Below are positions 33,394-45,377 of a DNA stretch of 64,000 bases, piece after piece. The stretch's first letter is position 1, and the number at the start of each line of letters is the position of its first letter. Position numbers and translations under genes: made by a program. A model generated the notes under the pieces. It saw only the letters and a list, made by a program, of their open reading frames with translations, searched no databases and was not told the DNA's origin. Source of the DNA: Amylostereum areolatum (lineage: Eukaryota; Basidiomycota; Agaricomycetes; Russulales; Stereaceae). The stretch covers positions 558,001 through 622,000 of the forward strand of contig SAXG01000012.1 in assembly GCA_012932865.1 (NCBI GenBank). The letters are read 5' to 3'.

Positions 33394-35125
33394 ATGGCTG
33401 CCCCCAAGGCCTCCAGGTTCGTCACTCCTCCTCCTCCTTTCTCTTTCTCTCTTCTCACCTTCCCAGGCGCAAGCACTTCGCCATCAAGCACAGCGAAGCA
33501 GAGCCCCTCACAAGGCGCGACATTCAATTCGACCTCCTCCATCATATCTTCGCAAACTCGGAACAGGTCTTCACCGACCCCAACGCCCCCTCCACCGCCC
33601 TCTCTCCTCGCGCGTCCTTCCGCGACGTCTACGTTCACGCTCTCATGCAATCCTCCCGCACCGCCCGCGCACAGCGCGACAAGATGCACGACCTCCCCGA
33701 CTTTGCTACCGATTTCGCAAAGATCTCCTTGCTCACGAACGTCGGTCGCGTCAACACCACCATGACCTGTCCGTTCTTTACCTCTCCTTCCCTCGCCTCC
33801 GTCCTCATCCTCTTCTACCAGTCCTCCCTGAGATGCGCACTTCCCTCAGAACCTACCACCCCGTCCCCGCTTTGCAGCAACACGACGCCAATCTCCAGGA
33901 CGCTCCCCGTATCAAAAACATGCTCAAGGCGTGCTCCATTCGAGACGAGGCCAGCAGATTGCCCGTCACCCCGGCCGAACTCCGTGACAAGACCGTGCGT
34001 CCGCTGACACCTTTCCCTTCCTCCCCTCATCTCTCCCACAGAACAAGGGCGTCGTTCCCTCCACCAGCATCGTCAACCTCATCTTCGTCCTCTCCAACCA
34101 TTTTACCGTAAGTCACTCTCCTTCCCCCCTCTGCCCGTTCGTCTTTCCCACCCCGCGCCCGCCCCTCAGGCTATTGCCGAAGAGCATTTCGGGGCCCAGG
34201 ACATCGATTTCCTCGATCTCTTCCTCCCCACCAAGTTCTCCTCCGCCTCTCGCGCTCGCGCCTTCCTCTGGCTCATCTTCAAGTATCACGAGGGCGCAAC
34301 CCCGAACCCCTTCGACGACGCCCCCTCCCACCCGAACCCCAATCTCATTCCCAACCTCGAACCCATCACCGAGGAGCAGTTCGAGCTTGAGAACGTCGAC
34401 ACCCCCCCGGAGAAAGACTACGGGGCAAAGATGTCCAAGTTTCGTCTCGACTTTCTCGCCAAGAACGCCGAAGCCGCCCTCGCGGAGGAGACCTTGCCCG
34501 ACAAGGACAAGAAGGGCAAAGGGAAGGGCAAGGGCAAGGGTAGACAGGACCCCGTGGCGCAGGGCAAGAAACGTCCGCGCGTCGACCCTGACCCTAGACC
34601 TAAACTTGAGCCAGACGTGGGACAGGACGACGTCGGTCTACGCGAAGGTAGGGTGCGCAGACGTCATAACGCCGATTCGCATCTTAACGAGTTTTAGAAC
34701 CCCCCGCGCGCCGACGGCGGTTATCGTACAGCGAACCCGGGACCTCTCGTTCTCGTCCCGCTCCACCACGGAGACCTCATTCGCTGCACCCACCCAACGA
34801 TGGGCAATGGCGCATCGGTCCGCAGAGGACTGTTCTCCAACGTAAACGGTTCCCTTCATCGATCCACACCGATCATCCGTTCACATTCCCTTTTCACACA
34901 GACGCCTGGCATATCGTGTCCGCAGTCGATCCTTTGGAGGATTCAGACGAAGAAGGGGACGATGGCTCACGCCACGCTTACAGTCAGTATCCGTTCGACC
35001 GTGGTCTGATATCCGCGCTCACCGTGCATCCAGACGTACGCATACGGGTCCTCGAGGGCCTCGACCAGCGAGCGATCCCCCACCCGTTCTACTCCCAGCA
35101 TCGGACGTTGCCTGCCTACTCCTGA
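33394..35125 (+). CDS. INO80 complex subunit 1 (Ies1)-like protein, copy B
   Basis: Second Ies1-domain gene, probable INO80 remodeller subunit. The start is MAAPKASR with an intron after eight codons, at the same place as in copy A. Landmarks in order: RKHFAIKHSEAEPLTRRDIQ, FDLLHHIFANSEQVF, FRDVYVHALMQSSRTAR, RDKMHDLPDFATDFAKISLL, LPEMRTSLRTYHPVPALQQ, DAPRIKNMLKACSIRDE, TSIVNLIFVLSNHFT, DFLDLFLPTKFSSASRARA and FLWLIFKYHEG. A Lys-Gly repeat (KGKGKGKGKG) and an acidic/basic tail follow. After an intron at about 34649-34697 the frame continues EEPPARRRRLSYSEPGTSRS to DAWHIVSAVDPLEDSDEEGD, homologous to the C-terminal block of copy A, and stops at 35123-35125. No frame breaks were found. Confidence 0.87.
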
Positions 35126-35817
35126 TTTCGGCTATGTAGAATAACTTCTACCATTTATACTCCGTCTGCTTGTTGGTTCCCTCTGTCCGGGCGACGCAGT
35201 ACATATTCTTCACATAATCGCCCCTTAACCTATTCCATTGTTACTATTATCGCTACGAACATCTCGTACTGCCACCTCTTTACGGGACATTGTTCGCATG
35301 TACATAACTTGCCGAGCCCCGCCGGAAACTTGACGCATCGCATCCTTTTCTTGCTCGACCGATGGCCGTTAGCAGACTTGCAATGAGCATCATTTATCAT
35401 TCCCTACACGCTGTAATATGGCGTTGACAAAACATGAGATGAGCCATAATGATATGCATCCGTAAAACACAACCGGGTTGGAGGAGAGGAGATATGGCTA
35501 GGTGAAGATGAACAGATTCGGAAAATATGGCACGGCGGGACCTAACGTAGGGTGAGACTTCAATATGGGACACGAACGTCAAGGTTGAGACCGGAGGGAC
35601 TGAAGCGAATCAGAAGACAGAACGGAGGGGGGCAAAGTGGGGCAAAGAAAAAGATATGTGGGAATATATCGAACAGGGGGGGTGATTGTCGTACTTCCTG
35701 AGCAACGAAGAACAAGTAACAGAACAACAACGCACGCATACAGACGGAGGGCGGTCCCCATTCGGTCCACGCACCCCACGACAGATGCGTATCTCGACAG
35801 AACACGCGCCACCGAGA
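35126..35817. other. Convergent 3' region
   Basis: About 690 bp between the stop codons of Ies1-like copy B and the MIT protein. No gene could be supported. Confidence 0.45.
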
Positions 35818-38800
35818 TCACTCCGCCAGCCACTTTTCGCACTTCTTCACGTACTTGTCCAGCAACTGGGCGAGGTCCCGGATGACGAACGTGAGCACGA
35901 CCGTGGCGAAGAACTCGGACGAGCGCCGGAGCTTGCTGTCGATGGCCATGCGCACGTCCGCGGGCAGCGCGGCATACGTGGGTGCGATGGGCTGCATCGT
36001 GATGGCCTTGCAGTGTTCGTCCAGCAGCTGTGCTTGTTGGAACAGCCGGTTGAGCCCCTGAACGTAAGTCGCCGGCGAATCAAGGCTGCAAACGCGCGTA
36101 AGCCACCCGTCTGCGGCAATATGGGGAAAGAGACCCGGCTCACTTCTTTTGACTTGTCAGCTTGTCGAATTGACGGGTCAATTTGCCGCCCCATGAAGTC
36201 ACCTGTATGGAAATATGACATCAACGGCGCCGTTCTTAATGAAACGGAAGAGGTTTGCCGAGCACTTACCCCGGTGTTCTTCTTGGTGGCAAACCCTTCG
36301 CCGACGCCGAGCTTCTTCCCAAAATTAGCCACCACGCCGTCGCACACGCTCGAAAAGTCCTCCAGCCTCGCCGACCATTGTTCGCCTTCCTTCTTGCCCA
36401 CGCTCCCGATACCCATGCCCATACCGCTGCTCACATTCCCGGGCCCGAATACGCCTGCCGCTGCACTTGGCCAGTTCCTCCAGCGCCGAACACAGTACCT
36501 CGACCACGCGCACTTTCTCCGGCAGATTCGACAGCTTCGCCCCGCCCTGTGACCACACCTCCTGGGGAACATGCAGCCGCCGAGTGATGTAACCGCCAGA
36601 CTTGGATGTCATCGTATGCCGGAGGAGGTTCATCATATGGTACGGCTTGCGCATCGGGTCCGTTGGCGCCATAGGGTGGTAGAGGCGAGGTCGGCGTTGT
36701 GGGCAACGTGCTAGTGCGGGATCGGGGGCGGTGGCACTAGTTGTGAGCTTAGATGGAGATGACTGGGGGTGGTCGGTGGGGGAGACATCGCGCCGGTGAT
36801 GACCGTGATTTGAGGTAGCGAAGAGCCGTTCTTCGCAGTGAACGAGGTCTTCCGAGGCAGCTGTGTTAACGGCAAGCCCGAATCATGGAAGAGGTCGGTC
36901 GGTTGGGAAGTTCAAAGGCGGAGGGTGGAAGCCCGTTGAGGTGTGGCCTGTGGCCAGGCTGAGAGGACGCGCGACTGCGGCCATATTGTACGGGCTGAGG
37001 TGCCATCACAGGCAGCCCTGTCGTCGACTCGGATGACCTGAGGCCGGACGAAGGCATACCGTCGGGGGGCTGGGGGGATGGCGAGCCCGTAGAAGGGGGT
37101 GCCGATGACTTTGTCGTCCTCCTCTGGTGAATGGTGCCCATCGTCGTAGAAAGATTGATCAATGTGCTCGAAGTCGACATCTCTGAGCGCACGGATACTG
37201 TTGACGAGCCGCGAGGTCTAGGCGTAACGAATTTGGCAGAGGGGGGTGACAACTGGTCCGTATCGCTAGGATGAGTCCGAGGCGTCATGAGTTCCATAGA
37301 CGAGTCTGAGGAAATGGAGGGCGAGGGGAGAGCTGGCAGAGGATGCGAGTCACGGTTGGGATTCCGTGTGGACTGGCTATTGCGAGGACGGCTTTGTAAG
37401 TCTTCTTCTACATTAAAATGATGCCTCTGTGCGGTTTGAAGTGCATGATCGTCGTACTCCTCCGGTACCAGACCTAAGCGGCTGCCAGAGTTCGTGCGCA
37501 TATGACTGCTTGTTGAGTTTCCTCTCGGTCGGCTAGTTACGTTAAGATGTTGGGTGGCGGGAGCCTGATCGGGAGCGGGAGGAAGAGCAGTTTTGTGGTG
37601 GAGGAACAGGAGGGGGAAGGGTTGAGGAAGCGCGAGGTCGTGTAGTGTAAGTACCCGGAGGTCGGGCGGATATTGATGAACGGGAAGGCAGGGGAGGTGA
37701 CGCTGAAAATGTTGGAGGGGGGTGGGATGAAGATTCCAAAGGATTTACACTTTGAGGTGGCGCTGCGTAAGGGTGGTAGGGGGCGGACAAGTCTGTAGAG
37801 CCGATGTGAGTCGCACGCGCCAGAAGGTTCAAATTAAAGATATCAACCTTCAACCGAATAGCTGCCCGTGAAAATATCGCCATTGTATCGGGCTGTCTCT
37901 TGAGACAGACGGCGTGTTTCTGAATCAGAATCTATATCCGAACTTGAGTATGACGGATGTGATAATGCGTCGGAACTGTCGGAGGATGGAGAGACGGAGA
38001 CGGGGGAGGACGGTTGCGTTGAGTCGGTGGATGTGGATACGGAGGAAGGATAATGGGAGTTTGGGGAGGAGGGCTGAGCAGAGATGTTGTAGATCAAGCA
38101 GAGGATGTTCATGCGGTCCGCGTATGTGTCGTGCTGCGAGGATAATCACTTTCAGAAGAGAGATGGACAAAGAGCAGTACTCACAATGGCCTTAAGTCGC
38201 CTAACTTCTTCCTCCTGTGCTACGACGCTCCTCCTACGTCCGCTCCGTTTCCGATTTGACTCAGTACTGTCCTCGCCACGCATCACTCGCTCCATGACCT
38301 TGCTGAGAAGAGCAACACTCTTTCCGTACGCGATAACAGCACCGTGAGGATCGTCGTTGTTGGAATCGAGCTTGACGGCCTCACGGGCGAGTTCGAGTGC
38401 TCTGGTCAAAGCGCGGCGGGATGATGGACGTGGCTCTGCCGTCTGAGCAGGTTCGCCCGGCGACAACAATAGTCGGTCGGGCACAATCTCCTGATGTTGG
38501 CCGGAGTTGGCCTCGAATGGAGGGGAAGCACTACCGTTCACGGCGAGAGAGGGCGGTGACGGCATCTGTGATGAGAAAGCTTGAAGAGCCTGCGTGTGAG
38601 GGAAGGCGGCAACGGAGACAAGCCCAGGTGAGGCGGCAGGACGCGCAAAATAGGATCCAGGGCCAGGTGTTTGATTGTAGGCGTCTTCGGGAACAAAGAA
38701 ATCGTCGGGGGGGTGGGTATCAAGCGGAGGCACACTGGGTATCGGCTGACTTGGTGGGGGAGCTGCGGGTGGAGGACGGAGGACGGAAGAGCGCCGTCTC

Positions 38801-39303
38801 TGTGGAGAAGTTGAAGAGGACGGGTAGGACGACGGGGCGCCGGGGATGGAATGACCAGGGTCAATGCGAGAACGCGGCTGCCATTCTGCGGCATGGACCA
38901 GGACCGATGCCGGACGGTGCTCGCTGAAATGCATGAGCGAAGGGTTGGGTGGAACGATAGGCGTTGAGCTGGGAGGAGGAAGTGCGCGGGCAGGGAGTAG
39001 AGCGCGACGCGCGGGTGAATGAGCCCTTTGATGGGGTGTGGAGAGCAGCGTGCGGGGCACGACGACGACGAGCAGGGTGGACGAGAGGGCGAGGGTTGAG
39101 GAAGTCGGAGGGCGGGGAGGCGGAGGGGCGGAGGGGACGGATGGAGGGATGCGAACACTGCACAGTTGACTTCGGCGGGCTGTTGCCGCTTTCGGAAGCA
39201 AGTTCCAATCAGCAAAACGGCGGGCGACTGGAACGGTCCAAGCGTCGGTCGGTGGTCCCGACCCTTCTCGTCGTCGTCCACAACGATATTGGGGTGCTTC
39301 CAC
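35818..39303 (-). CDS. MIT-domain protein with conserved C-terminal domain; reading frame broken in several places
   Basis: MIT domains bind ESCRT-III tails and act in membrane trafficking. After a long Pro/Ser-rich N-terminus, whose exact start I cannot fix, the MIT helices read RALTRALELAREAVKLDSNN, AVIAYGKSVALLSKVMERVM and VVAQEEEVRRLKAI, then after an intron HDTYADRMNILCLIYNI. Ser-rich linkers follow. The C-terminal domain has DPMRKPYHMMNLLRHTMTSK, SGGYITRRLHVPQEVWSQGG, VRVVEVLCSALEELAKCSG, then in another frame GVFGPGNVSSGMGMG, EDFSSVCDGVVANFGKKLG, TSWGGKLTRQFDKLTSQK and FVIRDLAQLLDKYVKKCEKW. Frame changes with no room for an intron occur near 36456 and 37591-37594. Others are likely near 36673, 36713 and 36903 in the proline-rich linker. 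Joining both halves in one gene rests on my recollection of related basidiomycete proteins. Otherwise there are two genes, split near 36672. Confidence 0.6.
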
Positions 39304-39712
39304 CCTACGAACCCCTCAGAGCTTTAGAGCTTTAGACGACGAGGGGGCAAATTGAACGGTAATTAATTTCGCGCTAAGCCGTGAGCGTCGTGCCCTCGCT
39401 ACCACGCTAGTCCCGTTCTCTCGGCCTTTGTCCCACATCTCATCAATGTTTCAACCGCGCCCCACCCTTCTCACTCCTACCCATCACTGGCACAAACACT
39501 CCCAACGGATGCATCAACTGGTATAATGTATAAAATCATTCGCAATCAATGAACGACACTCTCAAGTAACAACAAAGAGATTATCCGAAAATAAAACAAC
39601 CGTGACGACGATGGGACAACAAACAGGACAATCGAGCCTCGACGTGCGGGGGGTATATATACGTACGCACTTGTCCAGAACGTGCTTTTCATCCGCACCT
39701 CTCCTTTTCCAC
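39304..39712. other. Region between the septin stop and the MIT gene
   Basis: About 400 bp, AT-richer than the surroundings. Presumably septin 3' UTR and MIT-gene promoter. No gene seen. Confidence 0.4.
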
Positions 39713-41306
39713 CTACTCCCGGAACTCGCCCTGCGATCCTTGCGCCGCAAGCCGGCTCTCCAGGTTCCTACGCGTTCCAACGGTCAACATGCGTCCTCAG
39801 ACACGTAAACGAACGCATACCTGAGAGACTCCTCCTTGGCCAGGAGCTCTTGCCTCTTCTCGTTGATCTCGCGCTGTACCTTGAGTTCGATCTCCCGAAG
39901 CTTCTCTTCCTCGCGGACGAAGCTGCTCCTCCTTCAGGCGCACACTCTGAGTGGCGAGCTCCTCGGGAAGAATCGAGGAGTCCCTGCGTCGGTACCATCA
40001 GTTTGTCTCCCCCCATCACATCCCAAGGTACGCACTGGACATCGGAGTGCACGGTTCGGGAAAGCTTCTCCGTACGGTACGTCTCGTAGAGAACGTCGTG
40101 AGTCAAAGACTTGAGGTCAGCGAGATGAGAGCTAATGTCACAGCATTAACAACGCGTTTCCGACATCCTGACAATGACCTACTTGAGAAGAGCACTCCTG
40201 AGTCTGCTAAAATCAGAGTGCTTGGGGTTGTCGACCTCGACGATACCCCACGGGTAGATCCTGGCGCGGACAGGCTGTCCGTCAATCTCAATCTCCTCCT
40301 CGGATCCGATGATGGCGAAGGGAAGGAGAGACTAATTTATCGAAGACGTCAGTATCTATGACATTGAGAAAATTGCAAAGCGCTTACGCGAAGTTCACTG
40401 TTGTCCTGGATGGTCTCCTCATCGTCCTCTTCGACGTCGTAAGGGAAATTGTATACAGGAATGTCGTAGTGCTCAATGTCCTCCATGATCTGTCGCGAAA
40501 ATTAGAGACGGCTACCGCTTGATTCGGCCATACGAACGCACCCGCTTCTTGAAGCCCTTTAGCTCGGATGGGGTTAAGGAGTCGGCCTTGCCAATAACGG
40601 GAATGACGTTAACGCGCGGGGAAAGGCGGCGCATGAGCTCAATGTCCATCTCCCTCAAGCTAGGATGAAGGTTGTTCAGATAATGACGAATGGCAACAGA
40701 AGATCACGTACGCATGGCCGGTCGGGGGGATGAAGTAGAGAAGTGCATGGACGCGGTTGTCCCTGAAGCGAGGGTTACGTTTGATACGAGACTCCTCGGC
40801 CAGGATATCGTCGTATTGCCGCTCGAGGTGACCAACAATCTCCTGGAAACTTATTTCGAAGGCGCATGAGATTACACCAGACAGACACACAACATGAAGC
40901 CTCACGCAAACTCGTTGTCAATATTGTCACCAAAGCCAGGAGTGTCGACAATGGTGAGCGCAATGCGAACACCATCTTCCTCAAGTTCTACAGGAAACGT
41001 TCAAACCGCCTCCGCACCGTTGAACATGGGCTGGATACGTACCGACATTGACCGGCTTGATCTTGATTCCCTCCTCGACGTGGGCCATTTCCGGGTTGTC
41101 GGAGACCTTGTGACCAAGAACCTCAGATTCGCAGAGGGTGTTCACGAAGGTGGTACGTCCAGTGCCAGAGGCACCTAGAACGACGCGCCAGGTCAGCACC
41201 AAGCTGCGGATACTGAAGGCGAGAAAAGGGTCATACCGACGACCATAACGGTGAATTGGACACCCTTCTTGACTTTGTTACCCCTGCGTCTACCGGCGAA
41301 AGACAT
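39713..41306 (-). CDS. CDC11: Septin, Cdc11-type
   Basis: Filament-forming GTPase-family protein for cytokinesis and polarity. The start is MSFAGRRRGNKVKKGVQFTV. The G1 loop reads GASGTGRTTFVNTLC, with Arg where most P-loops have Lys, as in yeast Cdc11. G3 is IVDTPGFGDNID and G4 VIGKADSLT. Other matches to Cdc11 are RQYDDILAEESRIKRNPRF, FIPPTGHALREMDIELM, FPYDVEEDD, LLPFAIIGSEEEIEIDGQ, YPWGIVEVDNPKHSDFSRLR and LTHDVLYETYRTEKLS. A coiled coil follows: SSILPEELATQSVRLKEEQL, then EEEKLREIELKVQREINEK and NLESRLAAQGSQGEFRE, stop at 39713. Between EEQLR and EEEKL one extra base (39915/39916) breaks the frame. About eight introns. Divergent from MSH1, 216 bp apart. Confidence 0.9.
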
Positions 41307-41522
41307 GTTTGAAAGAAAGAGGAAGAGCTCGTTGCAGACGAGCGACGGTGGTGGGAGGAAGCGAAGGCGGATTCGGCTACAATTCGAACTCCGCCACGTG
41401 GTCCTCGACCTTCAAAGTTCCCGCGTATCATTACACTCTAAGTACCGCAAAAGGTCTGTTCTCTTCATCGTCTCTCTGAGTCTCTTGTGAAACATTTTCG
41501 CGCTAGGCTACAGTACACACGC

Positions 41523-44500
41523 ATGATTATCTTCCGCCCGGCCAAAACGCATATACGTGCAAATTTACCCGCTCATTCCTGTCGCTCTCGCTTCTTCCAC
41601 ACCTTCGGCCATGTTGCTCAAGATATACCCCCCAAGCCATCTATCTCCAAGAAAAAGTACTCCGAACTTCCCACCAGCTATGTCCATGCGAAAGGTGAAC
41701 CCTGTTTACCCTTGGACAACCTTATTGGCAGTTCGGAGGACGACCATGACGCGTTGTACGGTGACAGACCCGTGAGCAGATGTGCGCCTCCGCAATATAA
41801 TGTTTGTCTCTGCTGCTTGTTAACTCGCGACGAACACTGTAAGTGAACCTTCCCGGGTCACCGCAAGGGGAGTTACATGACGTTTCCTCGCCCACTGAAG
41901 AGATTGTAACGCGTAAGAGGCGAACGCGACGCGTCCCAGTCACCAACAATGGTTCTGCTCATGTATCGGAGCACGACGCCGCCGACGGAACTATTGCTCT
42001 TGATAGAGTGGTAGAAGAAAAACCCAAACGACGGAAAACCAAAGCTGCGATAGAACCACTGGGTGAGCATCCTCGGCCAAATCATACCAACGAGAAGCTC
42101 ATGACATACAGAACAAAACCCGGCACGTCAACCACGAAATCAGCTTGCGACGGAAATCTTGGAAAACTTGACCAAGTTCCCGCATTGTATTCTCTTGACA
42201 CGCGTGGGCCAGTTCTACGAAGTACGGAATATGCACCCTCACGCGGTTGCGGCACAGCTCACGAACTCGATAGTCGTATTTCAACCAAGCAGAAGAGGTG
42301 GCACGGCTCTTGAATATCAAACTTACTTCCAGGATGTGGGATGGTCATCGCATTCTCATGTGCGGTTTCCCCATCATGCATCTACAAAAATATCTCAAGG
42401 TCCTAGTGCAACAAAACACGCGTTTTGTCGCTCTAGTGCGAGGAGTTTCCGCGCCCTTCACCCCCCGGCGTCAAACCCACATTTGATCGGCGCGTAGTAC
42501 GTGTCGTTACTCCGGGCACTCTCATTGACGAGGCTTTCTTAAACCACTACGAAAACAATTATCTCCTGTCTGTCAATTTGGACTCCAACGAGGCCAGGTC
42601 ACCTGCGCCGATAGGGCTCGCCTGGATCGATGTATCTACTGGCGAGTTCTTCACAAGGAGTACCACAATGGATAACCTTCGGGACGACCTCGTACGCATC
42701 GGCCCACGTGAGGTTGTCTTGCCAGCCCACCTCAAGGAAAATCCATCCCATCCCATTTCCGTCGCGATCGTTGAAGAAGCTTGTTTTGCTTCATACGTCG
42801 AATCATACAGTTCCTTCCCCGCTCTCTCAACTGCAAACATTCCAGACAGCCTTCCGGGTGCGCCGGACCTTGCCATTGCCAAGCCTATTCTTTCACCGCA
42901 CGAAGCTGCAGCAGTGGAGACACTGACCACCTATCTCCGCGCCAACCTACTCGAGCACATGCCGAAACTAGCTTCCCCCAACCGGGAGTTGAACGAAGGT
43001 CGTATGCAAATTGACTCGCATACCATCAAAGCGTTGGAGATCCGAGAAGGCATGCGTGAAGGGGGCGTGGTTGGAAGTCTCTACAGTTCTATCAAGCGGA
43101 CCGTTACCAGCGGTGGGGCACGTCTATTGGCACGGTGGCTTTGTAGGTTCATTCCAGCTCATTCTAAGATCTGCCCTGAGGCTTGATTGAAAGGTTCCCC
43201 TAGTACTTCGCTTGCAGAAATCAATGCTCGGCAGTCGTTGGTTGCGTTTTTCGTTGGCAGGCCACATTTACGCGGCGATCTGGTTGGACTCATGCAGCAT
43301 ATCGAAGACGCAAGCAGGATCGTGCAGAAGTTCCTCCTTGGTCGCGGAGATGCCAGTGACTTGTCGGCCATCAATTCAACCATTGCTGTCTGGTCTTCTC
43401 TCAAGCAGCGCATCCAGCTGGAGAAAACCATGGAAGCAAGGGAACGGGTTGAAGTCAAGCGCGAGGAATGGTCAAGCCTCGACATATTGGTGTCGCGTTT
43501 AGACAGTTTGGCTGAGCTGTCGAATAAGATTGAGATGGCGCTGCAGGGTGTCCCGCTTTCCGAGGAAGCCGAAAGCGTCGAGTGCAACACAGATGGCATA
43601 TCCCATGATACGATAAAGGAGCAAAGCACACCTTTCGATGATGAGCTGAAGTGGCAGACAGGGTATAAATGGACGATAAACCCGCAGTAAGCTTCACCGT
43701 CCTCCCTTGTCTCGCAGGCTTAATCTTCCGGCAGGTTTTCTGAAGAATTATCGGCGCTTCATTTGAAGCTGGCAGGTTTATTCCGGGAGAAAGAACGGCT
43801 GGAACACCGTTTTCAGAACGCCTTTGGTTTGTGAGCACCTCCGTCGATGACGCAAAGTTGCTGATGTGACTGAAGGTGCACCTTCTCTGACACTGCGTTC
43901 CTCATTGATGCATGGTCTGCATGTCCACATCGCCAAGGCTAAACAACATGGCGGGAAGATCAAGGTGTCGCCCGACTTCCTTCGCATATCTGAAAGCAAC
44001 ACAACGAGCTGCTTTTTCAATCAGGTACGAAATATATATAACATGCGTCCATTCCGTCAGTTAGAGCATATCTTGTAGGAATGGTCCCAGCTGGGCAGCC
44101 AGATCGCAGAGACATCGCAAACTATCACCGCAATCGAGAAGCAGGCGTTTGAATCCTTGCGTGATCAGGTACATATTCTTCCTAAGTTCCACGTCCACCC
44201 CTGATCCGGCTCTTTTGACATAGGTTAACATGCACGAGGCTGTATTACGACGGAATGCACGCATAGTCGACGAACTAGATGTAACCCTTGCCTTTGCTGG
44301 CCTGGCTGCTGAAATGCGATTCATTCGACCGACGCTCACCGACGAGTTTGTTCTGATACCCTTTATCCCGGGTCTATCTCTGATTCGTAAACCTAGCTTC
44401 TCTTTCCATATCGTCAACGGTCGCCACCCGACGGTCGAGCTCGGGCTGCTGACCGCAGGACGCGTGTTCACTCCGAACACTCTATCATTTTCTACCGATT

Positions 44501-45308
44501 CTCGATTGCATATCATCACGGGCCCCAACATGGCGGGGAAGTCGACTCTGCTACGTCAGACGGCACTCATAGCGATCCTGGCGCAAATAGGATCATTTGT
44601 TCCTGCCGACAGCGCCACGATCGGTTTAGTGGATCGTCTTTACTCTCGGGTGGGTGCCAAAGGACGACCTTTTCCGAGACCGGAGCACATTCATGGTGGA
44701 GATGCTTGAGACATCTGAAATCCTCCAACGGGCAACGCCCAACAGCTTGGTAATAGATGTTTCCTTCATGTCTGCGGTTCCTGCGTTTTAATCGGGCTGT
44801 TCTGATTTAGGTCATCATGGATGAAGTGGGCCGGGGTACAACGGTAAAAGACGGGCTTGCTATCGCGTTTGCAACCGTACACCACCTTTACTCACAAAAT
44901 CGCTGCCGAGCCTTGTTTGCCACACACTTCCACGAGTTGACGGATATGCTGGGGTACTCTTCTAACCACAAAGGCGAAGGTCCTTTCGACAAAATCGGCT
45001 TCTTTTGCACAGATGTCGATGAGACAGTGGTGAATTCTATTCGCTCCACCGGATTCACGCTGCTGACCGGGAATGGGTAGGATGGCCGGTTCGCCTATTC
45101 TCATCGTTTGAAACCCGGTGTCAACCGCGATAGCCATGGACTCAAAGTGGCTCAACTGGCAGGAATGCCAAAATCAGCCGTAGCAGTGGCACGCAAGGCT
45201 TTGACTTGGCTCAAACAAGACATTCATGATACATCCGCTCAGCAAGCTAGGCTTAAACAGTTGGGACAGTCTCTTGCATCCGAAATACCATCACCGGACA
45301 TCCATTGA
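41523..45308 (+). CDS. MSH1: Mitochondrial MutS homolog 1
   Basis: DNA mismatch recognition ATPase that maintains mitochondrial DNA. The N-terminus [20 protein letters not shown] looks like a targeting peptide. The MutS I domain has [18 protein letters not shown] and [18 protein letters not shown]. The connector and core include [51 protein letters not shown] and [15 protein letters not shown]. The ATPase domain has [12 protein letters not shown], Walker [14 protein letters not shown], the ST motif [15 protein letters not shown], Walker [12 protein letters not shown] and [10 protein letters not shown], then [19 protein letters not shown]. Two one-base insertions interrupt it: at 42435/42436 (between VAL and CEEFPRP) and at 44662/44663 (between RVGAK and [10 protein letters not shown]). 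Neither can be an intron. Introns after FYE, EPL, WL(C) and others are normal. The first intron, near 41770-41880, is uncertain. Confidence 0.92.
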
Positions 45309-45377
45309 TGCACTTGCACCGTATTCCTGATATCAATATTATACATTATCATAATATATCCCTGTGTTGATACCAAC
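45309..45377. terminator. Short AT-rich spacer between convergent MSH1 and aconitase stops
   Basis: Only 69 bp separate the two stop codons. The spacer is AT-rich (TATTATACATTATCATAATA), suitable for polyadenylation on both strands, so the transcripts almost certainly overlap at their 3' ends. Confidence 0.5.
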
